Below are positions 48,601 through 57,308 of a stretch of 64,000 nt of DNA, one piece after another. Position 1 is the stretch's first letter. Each line of letters begins with the position of its first letter. The DNA comes from Aquabacterium olei (GTDB lineage Bacteria; Pseudomonadota; Gammaproteobacteria; Burkholderiales; Burkholderiaceae_C). The stretch is taken from NCBI RefSeq assembly GCF_003100395.1, contig NZ_CP029210.1:3782001-3846000 (forward strand), read 5' to 3'. Position numbers and translations under genes: made by a program. The notes beneath the pieces were generated by a model. The model was given only the letters and a program-made list of their open reading frames with translations, was not told where the DNA came from and made no database searches.

Positions 48601-49066
48601 CGACAAGGCCTTCCACCGCTTCGTCGCCGAACTGGTGTCCCGCACCCGCATCGACGTGCGCAAGCTCTGCCTGGAAATCACCGAGACCGCGGCCATCACC
48701 AACCTGGCCGACGCGACCGTCTTCATCGACGAGATGCGCCGCCTGGGCGTGCGCATCGCGCTGGACGACTTCGGTGCGGGCTCCTCGTCCTTCGGCTACC
48801 TCAAGAGCCTGGCGGTGGACTACCTCAAGATCGACGGCCAGTTCATCAAGACCCTGACCAGCAACGCGCTCGACCACGCCGCCGTGCGCTGCTTCCGCGA
48901 CGTGGCCCAGGTGCTGGGCATCCGCACCATTGCCGAGTTCGTCGAGGACGAGGCGACGGTGACCGAACTGCGCCGCATCGGGGTGGACTACGCGCAGGGC
49001 TACCTCGTGCACCGGCCAGAGCCGCTGGAAACCGCCCTCGGCCTGCACGCCCCGCAGACAGCCTGA
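45680..49066 (+). CDS. GAF-PAS-GGDEF-EAL bifunctional c-di-GMP protein
   Basis: An 1128-residue cytoplasmic protein. Order: GAF (~25-170), four PAS repeats (~185-685), GGDEF (~690-860), EAL (~875-1120). The GGDEF site is canonical (ARLGGDEFGVIL) with RSRD as I-site. The EAL domain keeps the metal ligands (VNLSG, LEITET, ALDDFGAGSSSFGYL, YLKIDGQFIK, EFVEDE, QGYLVHRP) but the name motif reads ELL. Both cyclase and phosphodiesterase activity are therefore possible, with sensing by GAF/PAS. No membrane segment. ATG 45680 follows a weak ribosome site; the start is fairly safe as it precedes the GAF-N helix. Confidence 0.92.
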   Translation: MTCPAPLPPDEAHRLARLKALAVLDTAPEPVFDALTRLASQVCGVPIALVSLIDAERQWFKSATGLEGVSETPRDVAFCAHAILGSDVLEVNDARQDPRFERNPLVCDDPHIRFYAGAPIALDDGTRIGTLCVIDREPRELNAHQRAMLRELADAAAAALAMRGQAIEQTLQAKSRYEDELREREHRYRMLVEDQSELISLMDPDGTLRFVNGAYARFLGVEAEALVGRSIYDLIAPEDCSGVRQHLAALCEQGEVWDGENRMQGHDGRLHWFGWTNRVRRDAEGRVLCIHSVGRDVTAYRAAAEALRQSEARLRTLYERTPAMLCSMDAANRILTVSDTWLDKMGYARDEVVGRPVDALMAPGMAPTRAHARAELERHGRCLDMPYRLLRKDGSVLETLMSAILERDDHDQHVRTVTILEDVTRRRAVEAELKAHQERLRVATQANGIGIWEFDIAADRLMWSDEMFGIFGCPRETFSGKLDDWRRCIHPDDRAHSAQVFAEALAGRRTLDYDFRVQHPDGTMRSVYARATIFRDDHGQAVRVVGTNYDITERKRMERELAEKHELLRVTLLSIGDAVITTDAQGRVQWLNPVAERMTAWSTEAARGLPLAEVFQIVDEHSRLPAPCPVTRCLSDHHAIPLCRHTQLLSRNGSEYGIEESAAPIRDDQGTVLGVVLVFHDVTEQRRMGREMRFRATHDELTGLINRGEFERRLTHTLEKAHADRTHHAMMYIDLDQFKLVNDACGHAMGDQLLCQVTTLLQGCVRSRDTLARLGGDEFGVILEHCTVEQAQRVAQQICDAMEDFRFTHEGRRFRIGTSIGLVPVDARWANASLVLQAADTACYAAKEAGRNRVHAWYDTDQMLKARQGEMQWASRLEQAIDEDRFVLYAQRIAPLGQHAAHEGLHAELLIRLRDDDGKLIPPGAFLPAAERFHMASRIDRWVLRHAFRVLEAHEGDLGHVATLTVNLSGQSIGDKAFHRFVAELVSRTRIDVRKLCLEITETAAITNLADATVFIDEMRRLGVRIALDDFGAGSSSFGYLKSLAVDYLKIDGQFIKTLTSNALDHAAVRCFRDVAQVLGIRTIAEFVEDEATVTELRRIGVDYAQGYLVHRPEPLETALGLHAPQTA

Positions 49067-49127
49067 TCCCCCGCAGGTCAACCGAAGCTGCGACAATCGC
49101 AGGTTCGATTCCCTGCCGAGCCTGCCC

Positions 49128-50744
49128 GTGAGCTTCACGCCCGAAACCCGCCGCCGCCGCACCTTCGCGATCATTTCCCACCCCGACGCCGGTAAGACGA
49201 CGTTGACGGAAAAGCTGCTGCTGTTCTCGGGCGCCATCCACATCGCCGGGGCGGTCAAGGGCCGCAAGGCCTCGCGCCACGCCACGTCGGACTGGATGGA
49301 AATCGAAAAGCAGCGCGGCATTTCGGTGGCCTCGTCCGTCATGCAGATGCTCTACCGCGAGCACGTGGTGAACCTGCTCGACACCCCGGGCCACAAGGAC
49401 TTCTCGGAAGACACCTACCGCGTGCTGACCGCGGTCGACTCGGCCCTGATGGTCATCGACGCGGCCAACGGCGTGGAGGCCCAGACCAAGCGCCTGATCG
49501 AGGTCTGCCGCCAGCGCGACACACCCATCATCACCTTCATCAACAAGATGGACCGCGAAGGCCGCGACCCCATCGAACTGCTCGATGAAGTGGAAGCCGA
49601 ACTGGGCATGCCCTGTGTGCCGATGACGTGGCCGGTGGGCCAGGGCAAGGGCTTTGGCGGCATCGTGAACCTGCGCACGCAAAGCATGCGCCTGTTCGAC
49701 GCCGGCGAAGACAAGCGCAGCGACGAGTACGAAGTGGTCTCGCTGGACCAGCGTGACAAGCTGGCCGAGCGCTTCGGCCACGACTGGGAGCTGGCCGAGC
49801 AGAACATGGAGCTGATGGCCGAAGCCGCCCCGGCGTTCGACCTCGAACAGTTCCTGGCCGCCAAGCAGACGCCGGTGTTCTTCGGCTCGGCCGTCAACAA
49901 CTTCGGCGTGCAGGAGGTGCTCGACGCCCTGGTCGACCTGGCCCCGGCACCCCGCCCCCGTTTCAGCACCGAGAAGGACGGCTCGCACAAGGAGATCGCG
50001 CCCGACATGGCCAACTTCTCCGGCGTCGTCTTCAAGGTGCAGGCCAACATGGACCCGTCGCACCGCGACCGCATCGCCTTCGTGCGCGTGTGTTCGGGCA
50101 AGTACACCCCGGGCATGAAGCTCAAGGTGCAGCGTTCGGCCAAGGAGCTGCGGCCCACGTCGGTCGTCACCTTCCTGTCGCAGCGCCGTGAAGCGGTCGA
50201 CGAGGCCTTTGCCGGCGACATCATCGGCTTCACCACGCACGGCGGCGTGCAGCTGGGCGACACCATCACCGACGGCATCAGCCTGCAGTACACCGGCCTG
50301 CCCTTCTTCGCGCCCGAGCTGTTCCAGACGGTCGAGCTGAAGAACCCGATGAAGAGCAAGCAGCTTCAGGCCGGCCTGCTGCAATTGGGTGAAGAAGGCG
50401 CCATCCAGGTCTTCCGGCCCGAGGTGGGCGGGGCGATGCTGCTGGGCGCCGTGGGCCAGCTGCAGTTCGAAGTGGTGCAGCACCGCCTGATGGCCGAGTA
50501 CGGCGTCGACATCCGCCTGATGCCCTGCCGCTTCACCGGCGCGCGCTGGATCACGGCCGACACGCCCGAGGCGATGAAGAAGTTCACCGACGAAAACGCC
50601 AGCAAGCTGGCGCTCGACGCGGCCGACACCCTGGCCTACATGATGACTTCGGCCTACGACCTGCGCCTGACAGCCGAGCGCCACCCGCAGGTGCACTTCC
50701 ACCCGCTGCGCGAGCACGCGGGCCTGAGCCTGTCGAGCCAGTGA
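49128..50744 (+). CDS. prfC: peptide chain release factor 3
   Basis: A 538-residue translational GTPase that recycles RF1/RF2 from the ribosome. G motifs: SHPDAGKTT (P loop) near residue 17, QRGISV, DTPGHKDF and NKMDREGRD. Length and domain set (G, domains 2 and 3) match RF3. GTG 49128 is the start that fits the conserved N terminus (SFTPETRRRRTFAI). It stands alone between the GGDEF-EAL and vWA genes. Confidence 0.95.
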   Translation: MSFTPETRRRRTFAIISHPDAGKTTLTEKLLLFSGAIHIAGAVKGRKASRHATSDWMEIEKQRGISVASSVMQMLYREHVVNLLDTPGHKDFSEDTYRVLTAVDSALMVIDAANGVEAQTKRLIEVCRQRDTPIITFINKMDREGRDPIELLDEVEAELGMPCVPMTWPVGQGKGFGGIVNLRTQSMRLFDAGEDKRSDEYEVVSLDQRDKLAERFGHDWELAEQNMELMAEAAPAFDLEQFLAAKQTPVFFGSAVNNFGVQEVLDALVDLAPAPRPRFSTEKDGSHKEIAPDMANFSGVVFKVQANMDPSHRDRIAFVRVCSGKYTPGMKLKVQRSAKELRPTSVVTFLSQRREAVDEAFAGDIIGFTTHGGVQLGDTITDGISLQYTGLPFFAPELFQTVELKNPMKSKQLQAGLLQLGEEGAIQVFRPEVGGAMLLGAVGQLQFEVVQHRLMAEYGVDIRLMPCRFTGARWITADTPEAMKKFTDENASKLALDAADTLAYMMTSAYDLRLTAERHPQVHFHPLREHAGLSLSSQ

Positions 50745-50886
50745 AGTGATCCGTGCGCGGGCAAATCGCATGCCCCGCGCACGGAATCCGATCCCGCTCT
50801 CTAGGGATGGGGTGGTGACCGGCACGCCCGTAAGCTGCCGTCCGCGCGGTCCGCGCGTCCCCATCATTCATTTCAGGAGAGTCCCC

Positions 50887-51771
50887 ATGAACCAGCGCCA
50901 CCTTGCCGTGGTCGTCGCGGCGTTTGCCGCCCTGTCGGCCCAGGCCGCCCCCAAGGCCACGACGGCCGATGTCATCGTGTTGATGGACGAGTCCGGCTCG
51001 ATGGCCGGCGAACAGGCGTGGATGCGCACCGTCGTCCCCACGCTGGACACCGAACTCGGCGCCCTGGGCCTGACCGGCAACCGCTTCGGCCTGACCGGCT
51101 TCGGCGCCACGGTGGCAGGCAAGCCGGACTACGTGCGCTCGTTCAGCATCGGGGGCAGCCAGCTGGGCACGGCGGCCGACTGGGTGACGGCGAGCGCCGG
51201 GCTGGTGGCATCCGGCTCCACCGAGGACGGCTGGGCCGCCCTGAACCAGGCCGCCACGATCGCGCCCCGCGCCGGAGCCGCGCGCAACCTCATCCTCGTC
51301 ACCGACGAGGACCGCGACAGCACCGACCCCGGCCTGACCTTCGGGGGCCTGCTGGCCGACATGCAGGCCGACCGCACCCTGCTCAACGTCGTGGTCAACA
51401 GCACCTTCCGCTGCGGTGACGGCAGCGCCGCCATGGGCATCATCGGCTCGACCGGGTTCAAGGCAGACGGCGCCGGCGGGTTCTCGACCTGCACCGGCGC
51501 CTTCGCCACCGGGGCGGGCAGCACGCGGGCGGCGTATGTCGACCTCGCCCTGGCCACCGGCGGTGGCGCCTGGAACCTCAACATCCTGCGCAATGGCGGC
51601 CTGCACGCCGAGTCCTTCACCAGCGCCTTCGTGGCCGGCAAGGTGGGCGAGATCATCACGCAACCGCCGGCGGTGCCCGAGCCCGCCACCTGGGGCCTGG
51701 CATGCGCCGGCCTGCTCGTGGCCGGGTGGGCCGCCCGACGGCGCGCCTGCGCGACCGACGCCGCAGCCTGA
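50887..51771 (+). CDS. von Willebrand factor A domain PEP-CTERM protein
   Basis: A 294-residue secreted protein. Signal peptide cleavage is near ALSAQAA. A vWA domain follows with a complete MIDAS start, VLMDESGSM (DxSxS), and LILVTDEDRDS later, so it binds a divalent metal and probably an extracellular partner. The tail VPEPATWGLACAGLLVAGWAARRRACATD is a PEP-CTERM sorting signal. RBS AGGAGAG lies seven bases before ATG 50887. A role in matrix or surface adhesion is likely; the ligand is unknown. Confidence 0.87.
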   Translation: MNQRHLAVVVAAFAALSAQAAPKATTADVIVLMDESGSMAGEQAWMRTVVPTLDTELGALGLTGNRFGLTGFGATVAGKPDYVRSFSIGGSQLGTAADWVTASAGLVASGSTEDGWAALNQAATIAPRAGAARNLILVTDEDRDSTDPGLTFGGLLADMQADRTLLNVVVNSTFRCGDGSAAMGIIGSTGFKADGAGGFSTCTGAFATGAGSTRAAYVDLALATGGGAWNLNILRNGGLHAESFTSAFVAGKVGEIITQPPAVPEPATWGLACAGLLVAGWAARRRACATDAAA

Positions 51772-51926
51772 GCCCCCCTGGAACGAACGGGGGAAGCCGC
51801 GACAGGGCGTCCGGATTTCCCCCTAAGAACGGCGGCATCCATGGGTTCGGGGGGGACAACACAGGACAAGGGCTCGGTACAGTCGGGGCATCGGCGTGCG
51901 TTCTGCGCCATCCAGACATCATCACC

Positions 51927-52646
51927 ATGCACAGCCTGATCCGTTCCTCTCTCGCCGCCGCCGCCCTGATCGCGGCGACCGCCCACGCCGAAACCATCGG
52001 CTTCACGAACACCACGGTGGGCGGGGTGGCCCTCACGGCCGCCACCGGCACCCCGGGCTCGACCAACCTCTGCAGCAGCAGCGGCGTCTGCGCCACCTCG
52101 CTCAGCTACAACACCACCGCCGGCGGCCTGCTGACCGTCACCGCCAAGGACAGCCCCGACTTCGACACGCTGGCCCTCGTGCACCAGAGCAAGCTGAACA
52201 ACGCTGGCCTGGGCGTGGTCACCGGCTACATGAAGTCCAGCGGCTTCGACATCGTCGACGGCAACTACTCGCTGAGCCAGCCGAAGGAAACGCTGACGCT
52301 GTCGTTCCAGCACACCGTGGCGCTGAGCCAGCTGGTGTTCTTCCCGGACGACCGCCTCTCGCTGAGCCTGACGCGCGAACTGGACGACTTCGACGGCTTC
52401 ACGGTGTCGGTGGACGGCCGTGCAGCCGTCGAATACAGCTTCGGCAGGAACGGCGGCCAGCCGGTCACCCTGAGCACCCCGCTGATCGGCAACACCTTCA
52501 CCTTCGGCTATGCCGTGAAGAAGTCGCCGGAAGACTACTATCTGGCCGGCCTGAAGGTCACGGCCGTGCCGGAAGCCTCGACGCTGGCCATGATGGGCCT
52601 GGGTCTGGCCGGTGTGGCCGCCGTGGCCCGCCGCCGCCGCGCCTGA
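51927..52646 (+). CDS. PEP-CTERM-type surface protein
   Basis: A 239-residue secreted protein with signal peptide (cleavage near ATAHAET) and a beta-rich body carrying two Cys close together (LCSSSGVCATS). The C-terminal tail reads VPEASTLAMMGLGLAGVAAVARRRRA: the sorting tail is complete, but the PEP triplet is PEA, a tolerated variant. No other domain recognised. ATG 51927 is chosen because the signal peptide starts there. It is 155 bases after the vWA gene, with its own likely promoter. Confidence 0.8.
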   Translation: MHSLIRSSLAAAALIAATAHAETIGFTNTTVGGVALTAATGTPGSTNLCSSSGVCATSLSYNTTAGGLLTVTAKDSPDFDTLALVHQSKLNNAGLGVVTGYMKSSGFDIVDGNYSLSQPKETLTLSFQHTVALSQLVFFPDDRLSLSLTRELDDFDGFTVSVDGRAAVEYSFGRNGGQPVTLSTPLIGNTFTFGYAVKKSPEDYYLAGLKVTAVPEASTLAMMGLGLAGVAAVARRRRA

Positions 52647-52656
52647 ACGGGAACAC

Positions 52657-52680
52657 GCCGCAGCCGATCAGGGCTGCGGC
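52657..52680. terminator. bidirectional hairpin between PEP-CTERM gene and HD-GYP gene
   Basis: A perfect 9-bp stem, gccgcagcc (52657-52665) with ggctgcggc (52672-52680), lies just after the PEP-CTERM stop and overlaps the last codons of the convergent HD-GYP gene. No T-run. Confidence 0.55.
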
Positions 52681-53924
52681 ATCCACAGCTGGTCGAGGTG
52701 CTTGAAGCCCCACACGGCCGGTGACTCCCGGCTGACGATCTGATCGACCGACTTGCTCAGGTCCAGCCTTTCGGGCGGGATGTGCTGCTTGGCCTTGGTC
52801 GAGAAGAACACCCGCACCACCGGGTGCAGCAGCGAGCCGGCCCCCTGCTCCACCACGACGGCCAGCCGACCGGACTGCAGCCGCACCAGCGAGCCCGTCG
52901 GGTAGATGCCCAGGCTCTTGACGAAGGCCTGGAACACGCGCTCGTCGAAGTGGCCTTCCTTGGTCCACTGCGCCATCTTCTGCACCGACTCGGCCGGGTC
53001 CCAGCCCGCCTTGTAAGGGCGGTTCGAGGTGATGGCGTCGTACACGTCGGTCACGGCACCCATGCGGGCGTACAGGCTGATCTGCTCGCCCTGGAGGCGG
53101 TGCGGATAGCCCGTGCCATTCATCTTCTCGTGGTGGTGCAGACACACCTCGAGCGGGATGGGGCCCACGCCGCGCCCCTCGACCAGCATGCGGTGCCCGG
53201 CTTCCGGGTGGCCCTTCATGATGGCGTACTCGGCGTCGGTCAGCTTGCCGGGCTTGTTGAGCACGTCCAGCGGCATCATGGCCTTGCCCAGGTCGTGCAC
53301 CAGGCCGGCCAGGCCCACCTCGCGGGTCTCGTCCTCGCTGAGCCCGAGCTGACGCGCCAGGGCCACCATCAGCGCACACACCGCCACCGAGTGCATGTAG
53401 GTGTAGTCGTCGCTGGTCTTGAGCCGTGCCAGGCTCACGATCGCGCCCGGGTTGCGGGCCACCGACTGCGTGATCTCGTTGACCAGCGGCAGGCAGTGCT
53501 CGGTGTCGACGGCCTTGCCCATGCGGGCATCGGCAAACATCGACTTCATGGCGGGCCGGGCCTGCCCCAGGATGCGGCGCGCGCGCACCACCTCTTCGGC
53601 CATGCCACAGGGCCGGGCAGGCACGGGCTGCGGCGCCGGGGCGCCAATGCCGCTCAGGTCGGCTTCCGGGGCGCCGGCACCCGCCGGCACCTCCACATCA
53701 TCGACCCACTGTGTCGGCGCCGGGGGCCGCGGCGCCTCGACATCCACGCCCTTCGATGTGTCGATCCAGACCGTCCTGATGTTCGAGGCCTTCAGCTGCG
53801 CCACCTGCGCCGGCTGCTCCACCTTGAACGCCGACTTCCAGAACGGGTGGTCCAGCCAGGATGCGTCCAGCTCGTCGATGTACATGCCGACGCGAACCTG
53901 CGCCACGGGAATCTTTTTTCTCAT
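52668..53924 (-). CDS. DUF3391-HD-GYP c-di-GMP phosphodiesterase
   Basis: A 418-residue cytoplasmic enzyme. The N-terminal ~130 residues are DUF3391 (IPVAQVRVGMYIDELDASWLDHPFW, FKV...QLKASNIRTVWID), a domain that usually accompanies HD-GYP. The catalytic half has HSVAVCALMVAL, HD in AGLVHDLGKAMMP, HPEAGHRML, HHHEKMNGTGYPHRL and VTDVYDAITSNRPYK, so all metal ligands and GYP are present. ATG 53924 (MRKKIPVAQ) fits the DUF3391 start better than the upstream ATG. Confidence 0.92.
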   Translation of the reverse strand: MRKKIPVAQVRVGMYIDELDASWLDHPFWKSAFKVEQPAQVAQLKASNIRTVWIDTSKGVDVEAPRPPAPTQWVDDVEVPAGAGAPEADLSGIGAPAPQPVPARPCGMAEEVVRARRILGQARPAMKSMFADARMGKAVDTEHCLPLVNEITQSVARNPGAIVSLARLKTSDDYTYMHSVAVCALMVALARQLGLSEDETREVGLAGLVHDLGKAMMPLDVLNKPGKLTDAEYAIMKGHPEAGHRMLVEGRGVGPIPLEVCLHHHEKMNGTGYPHRLQGEQISLYARMGAVTDVYDAITSNRPYKAGWDPAESVQKMAQWTKEGHFDERVFQAFVKSLGIYPTGSLVRLQSGRLAVVVEQGAGSLLHPVVRVFFSTKAKQHIPPERLDLSKSVDQIVSRESPAVWGFKHLDQLWMPQP

Positions 53925-54167
53925 GATGGGGTGTGGCAGGCGACGGGGCCGCACTGCACGATCATCCTAGGGGCGCTGGAAGACATCGGATCGTTAAAAA
54001 TGCGGGATACCGGTCAGTTTGTTGCTTTGGCCATCCGCCGATTAATGGAGATGAATTAACGGCTTCCGGACCCGGCAAAATCCCTCATACCCCTGGGGCT
54101 ATTGTGTGCCGAAAACCTGCTTGAGCCGCCCGCATGTCGTCGGGCCGCAAAACCAGGGAACCACGCC

Positions 54168-55712
54168 ATGAAACACGCCCGACTGGGCATCGCCGGCACA
54201 CTGTGGGCCGGCCTGGGCCTCCTCATTGTCGCCGTGCTGACGCTCAACGCCGGAGCCGGCTGGATTTCGATGCAGGAGATGGCCGGTGCCGATGCGCAAC
54301 GCGCCATCGCCGCGGAAAAGTTGAAGGCCGCACGCCAGTGGGCGCACCTCAGCGAGGTGGTCGTGACCCGCATCGTCGCGCTGACCGACGCCCGCACTGA
54401 CACCGGGGCCGTGGACAAGGTCCGCGCCCGCAACGAAGCCGACATCCGCAAAATCACCGAAATCAAGCAGCGAATTGAGACCCTGCCGCTGAGCGACGCG
54501 GACAAGGCGCAGATCCAGGTGATCGCCGAACGGCGTGCGACGGTGCTGGCCACCCGTGCGCGCATCGACGCGCTGCAGCAGGCAGGGGACGCCGAAGGCG
54601 CCCGTGCGCTGGCCGATGCCACCTTTCAGAAGGAAGTGAGCACCTACTACCAGGCGTTGGGCCGGTTTGCCGAGATGCAGGAAGAGGCTTCGAATGCCGT
54701 GAGCACCGAACTGGCGGCCAGCCACCGGCGCCACACGCTGTGGTCACTGGGCCTGATGGCGGCGCTGCTGGCTCTGGCGGCGCTCGGCGCGCAGCGCCTC
54801 ATCAGCTCGATCCGCCATGCGCTGGACCGATCGGTGGAAGCCGCACGCCGCATTGCCGAGGGCGACCTGACGGTGCAGCTCGACACCACCCGGCAGGACG
54901 AGCTGGGCCAGCTGATGCAGGCGCTGGAAGCCATGGCGCGCTCGCTCAGTGGTCTGGTCAGCCAGGTTCGGCAGGCCACCGACAGCATCCACACGGCTTC
55001 CAGCGAGATCGCCACGGGCAACCACGACCTGAGCGCCCGCACCGAGCAGGCGGCCAGCAGCCTGCAGCAGACCGCTTCGTCGATGGAGCAGCTCTCGGGC
55101 ACCGTGCAGCACTATGCGGACACCGCCCGCGAAGCCAACCAGCTCGCCACCGACGCCACCCAGGCCGTGCGGCATGGGGGCCAGGTGGTGGACGAGGTGG
55201 TGACGCAGATGGACGGCATCGCGATGGCCTCGCGCAAGATCGCCGACATCATCGGCGTGATCGACGGCATCGCGTTTCAGACCAACATCCTGGCGCTGAA
55301 CGCTGCGGTGGAAGCGGCGCGCGCCGGCGAGCAGGGCCGGGGCTTTGCCGTGGTGGCCGGCGAGGTCCGCACGCTGGCCCAACGCAGCGCGCAGGCGGCC
55401 AAAGAAATCAAGACGCTGATCAACGATTCGACCGAGCGCGTGGACAACGGCGCCAAGCTGGTCGACTCGGCGGGGCAGACCATGCGGCAGATCGTCTCGG
55501 CGATCGAGCGGGTCAACCAGATGATGAGCGAGATCACCGCCTCGGCCAGCGAGCAGAGCGAGGGCATCCGCCAGGTCAATGGCGCTGTGACCCACCTCGA
55601 CCAGATGACGCAGCAGAACGCTGCGCTGGTGGAAGAGGCCGCGGCGGCCGCCTCCAGCCTGCGCGACCAGGCCGATCAGCTCAACGGCCTGGTGCGGGTG
55701 TTCAAGGTGTGA
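54168..55712 (+). CDS. methyl-accepting chemotaxis protein
   Basis: A 514-residue chemoreceptor of the Tar/Tsr topology: TM1 (~7-28), a ~160-residue four-helix-bundle periplasmic sensor, TM2 (~190-210), HAMP, then the signalling domain with the conserved hairpin tip ([20 protein letters not shown]). It lacks a C-terminal pentapeptide for CheR/CheB tethering. ATG 54168 follows AGGGAA; the upstream frame is unlikely. Ligand unknown. A second receptor at 59221 has a similar signalling domain but a different sensor. Confidence 0.92.
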   Translation: MKHARLGIAGTLWAGLGLLIVAVLTLNAGAGWISMQEMAGADAQRAIAAEKLKAARQWAHLSEVVVTRIVALTDARTDTGAVDKVRARNEADIRKITEIKQRIETLPLSDADKAQIQVIAERRATVLATRARIDALQQAGDAEGARALADATFQKEVSTYYQALGRFAEMQEEASNAVSTELAASHRRHTLWSLGLMAALLALAALGAQRLISSIRHALDRSVEAARRIAEGDLTVQLDTTRQDELGQLMQALEAMARSLSGLVSQVRQATDSIHTASSEIATGNHDLSARTEQAASSLQQTASSMEQLSGTVQHYADTAREANQLATDATQAVRHGGQVVDEVVTQMDGIAMASRKIADIIGVIDGIAFQTNILALNAAVEAARAGEQGRGFAVVAGEVRTLAQRSAQAAKEIKTLINDSTERVDNGAKLVDSAGQTMRQIVSAIERVNQMMSEITASASEQSEGIRQVNGAVTHLDQMTQQNAALVEEAAAAASSLRDQADQLNGLVRVFKV

Positions 55713-55799
55713 ACGGGGTTACAGGCCCGCTGCGCCACGGGCGGCTGACGCCCCCAGCGGCTCGCCGGAAGCCGGATACCGCGCTGACGCGCGGCGGGC

Positions 55800-56984
55800 T
55801 TACAGCCCGGCGGCTGCACGCAGTGCAGCCGCTTTGTCTGTCTTCTCCCACGTGAACTCGGGCTCTTCGCGGCCGAAGTGGCCGTAAGCCGCGGTCTTGG
55901 AGTAGATCGGGCGCAGCAGGTCCAGCATCTGGATGATGCCCTTCGGACGCAGGTCGAAAATGCCGCTTTCGGCCACGATCTTCGACAGCTTGTCGTCAGG
56001 GATCACGCCCGTGCCTTCGGTGTAGACCGTGATGTTCATGGGCTGGGCCACGCCGATGGCGTAGGCCACCTGCACCTGGCACTGGCGAGCCAGGCCGGCG
56101 GCCACGATGTTCTTGGCCACGTAACGGGCGGCGTAGGCGGCCGAGCGGTCGACCTTCGACGGGTCCTTGCCCGAGAACGCGCCGCCACCGTGCGGGCAGG
56201 CACCGCCGTAGGTGTCGACGATGATCTTGCGGCCGGTCAGGCCACAGTCACCCTGCGGGCCCCCGATCACGAAACGGCCGGTCGGGTTGATCAGGTAGCG
56301 GGTCTCCTTGAGCCATTCCTTGGGCAGCACCGGCTTGATGATCTCTTCGATGATGGCCTCGTTGAACTCGGGCTTCATCTTGTCGCCCAGGCTCCACTCG
56401 GGGGCGTGCTGGGTCGACAGCACCACGGTGTCGATGCTGTGCGGCTTGCCGTCCACATAGCGCATCGTCACCTGGCTCTTGGCGTCCGGGCGCAGGAAGG
56501 GCAGGCGGCCATCCTTGCGCAACTGGGCCTGGCGCTCGACCAGACGGTGTGCGTAATAGATGGGCGCGGGCATCAGCTCGGGCGTCTCGTCGCAGGCGTA
56601 GCCGAACATCAGGCCCTGGTCGCCGGCGCCGATGTTCAGGTAGTCGTCCGAAGCATGGTCCACGCCCTGGGCGATGTCGTTCGACTGCTTGTCGTAGGCC
56701 ACCAGCACGGCGCAACCCTTGTAGTCGATGCCGTACTCGGTGTTGTCGTAGCCGATGCGCTTGATGGTGTCGCGCGCCACCTGGATGTAGTCGACGTGGG
56801 CGTTGGTGGTGATCTCACCGGCCAGCACGACCAAGCCGGTGTTGCACAGCGTTTCGGCGGCCACGCGGGACTTGGGGTCCTGCTCGAAGATGGCGTCGAG
56901 GATCGCGTCCGAGATCTGGTCGGCGACCTTGTCGGGGTGGCCTTCAGAGACGGATTCGGAAGTGAAGAGGAAATCGTTCGCCAC
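55800..56984 (-). CDS. metK: S-adenosylmethionine synthetase
   Basis: A 394-residue enzyme that makes SAM from methionine and ATP. Motifs: [20 protein letters not shown] at the N terminus, [13 protein letters not shown] near residue 120, and [20 protein letters not shown] near 255. The start is GTG 56984, with GGAG eight bases upstream, matching the conserved start of the family; the upstream open frame is not homologous. It is expressed from a leader that carries a SAM-II-like riboswitch. Confidence 0.96.
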   Translation of the reverse strand: MANDFLFTSESVSEGHPDKVADQISDAILDAIFEQDPKSRVAAETLCNTGLVVLAGEITTNAHVDYIQVARDTIKRIGYDNTEYGIDYKGCAVLVAYDKQSNDIAQGVDHASDDYLNIGAGDQGLMFGYACDETPELMPAPIYYAHRLVERQAQLRKDGRLPFLRPDAKSQVTMRYVDGKPHSIDTVVLSTQHAPEWSLGDKMKPEFNEAIIEEIIKPVLPKEWLKETRYLINPTGRFVIGGPQGDCGLTGRKIIVDTYGGACPHGGGAFSGKDPSKVDRSAAYAARYVAKNIVAAGLARQCQVQVAYAIGVAQPMNITVYTEGTGVIPDDKLSKIVAESGIFDLRPKGIIQMLDLLRPIYSKTAAYGHFGREEPEFTWEKTDKAAALRAAAGL

Positions 56985-57072
56985 AGTGGGTACTCCAGAA
57001 GATTGATGACGGGCACTCGGCGTCGCCGAGGCTGTGGAAGTCATGCAAGGTGCGGTTCTTCTGGCAGCGGCG

Positions 57073-57130
57073 AACGCTTTAGCGGCATTTGTGGATCGCC
57101 CCGCAAGTTGTCCTGTTAACTCGGCGATGG
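57073..57130 (-). ncRNA. SAM-II-like riboswitch in the metK leader
   Basis: The main content of the 324-base gap between metK and the lpxL-type gene. On the minus strand P1 is ATCGCC (57128-57123) with GGCGAT (57100-57095). The 5' loop begins GAGTTAAC, close to the GAUUUAAC of SAM-II, and ends TTGCGG. After P1 comes CCACAAATGCCGCTAAA, which aligns base for base with UGAUAAAUGUAGCUAAA of the metX SAM-II aptamer, including spacing. GCGG in the loop can pair with CCGC for the pseudoknot. The ribosome site of metK is ~85 bases away, so the mechanism may not be simple sequestration. Confidence 0.78.
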
Positions 57131-57134
57131 CGCA

Positions 57135-57140
57135 ATTCTA
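57135..57140 (-). promoter_or_regulatory. -10 element for metK
   Basis: TAGAAT on the minus strand, 7 bases before P1 of the SAM-II-like element, would start the transcript at the first aptamer base. The -35 is poor. Confidence 0.55.
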
Positions 57141-57308
57141 GAGGAAGGGCGCTCGCCGTGCTCGCCGCAGCGCCCCGGAAAACGCGCCAGATGCACCACA
57201 GAAGCGGGGTTGTTTTCCGGACCCGCGGGCGCGGAAGGTGCCGGGTTGTCCCGAAGCCGGTGTGCCCGCCGCGGCGGGCGCAGGCGGGGGACTCCCTACA
57301 ATCGCCGC

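Noticed and set aside
49100..49127. GGTTCGATTCC T-loop-like sequence just before prfC
   Set aside because: The flanking bases do not form a 5-bp T stem with a 7-base loop and there is no acceptor, D or anticodon arm upstream, so not a tRNA.
54014..54044. GCCGATTA, possible sigma-28 -10 before the chemoreceptor at 54168
   Set aside because: No TCAAG or TAAA element at the right distance; the nearest match (TCAGTTT) is about five bases too far.
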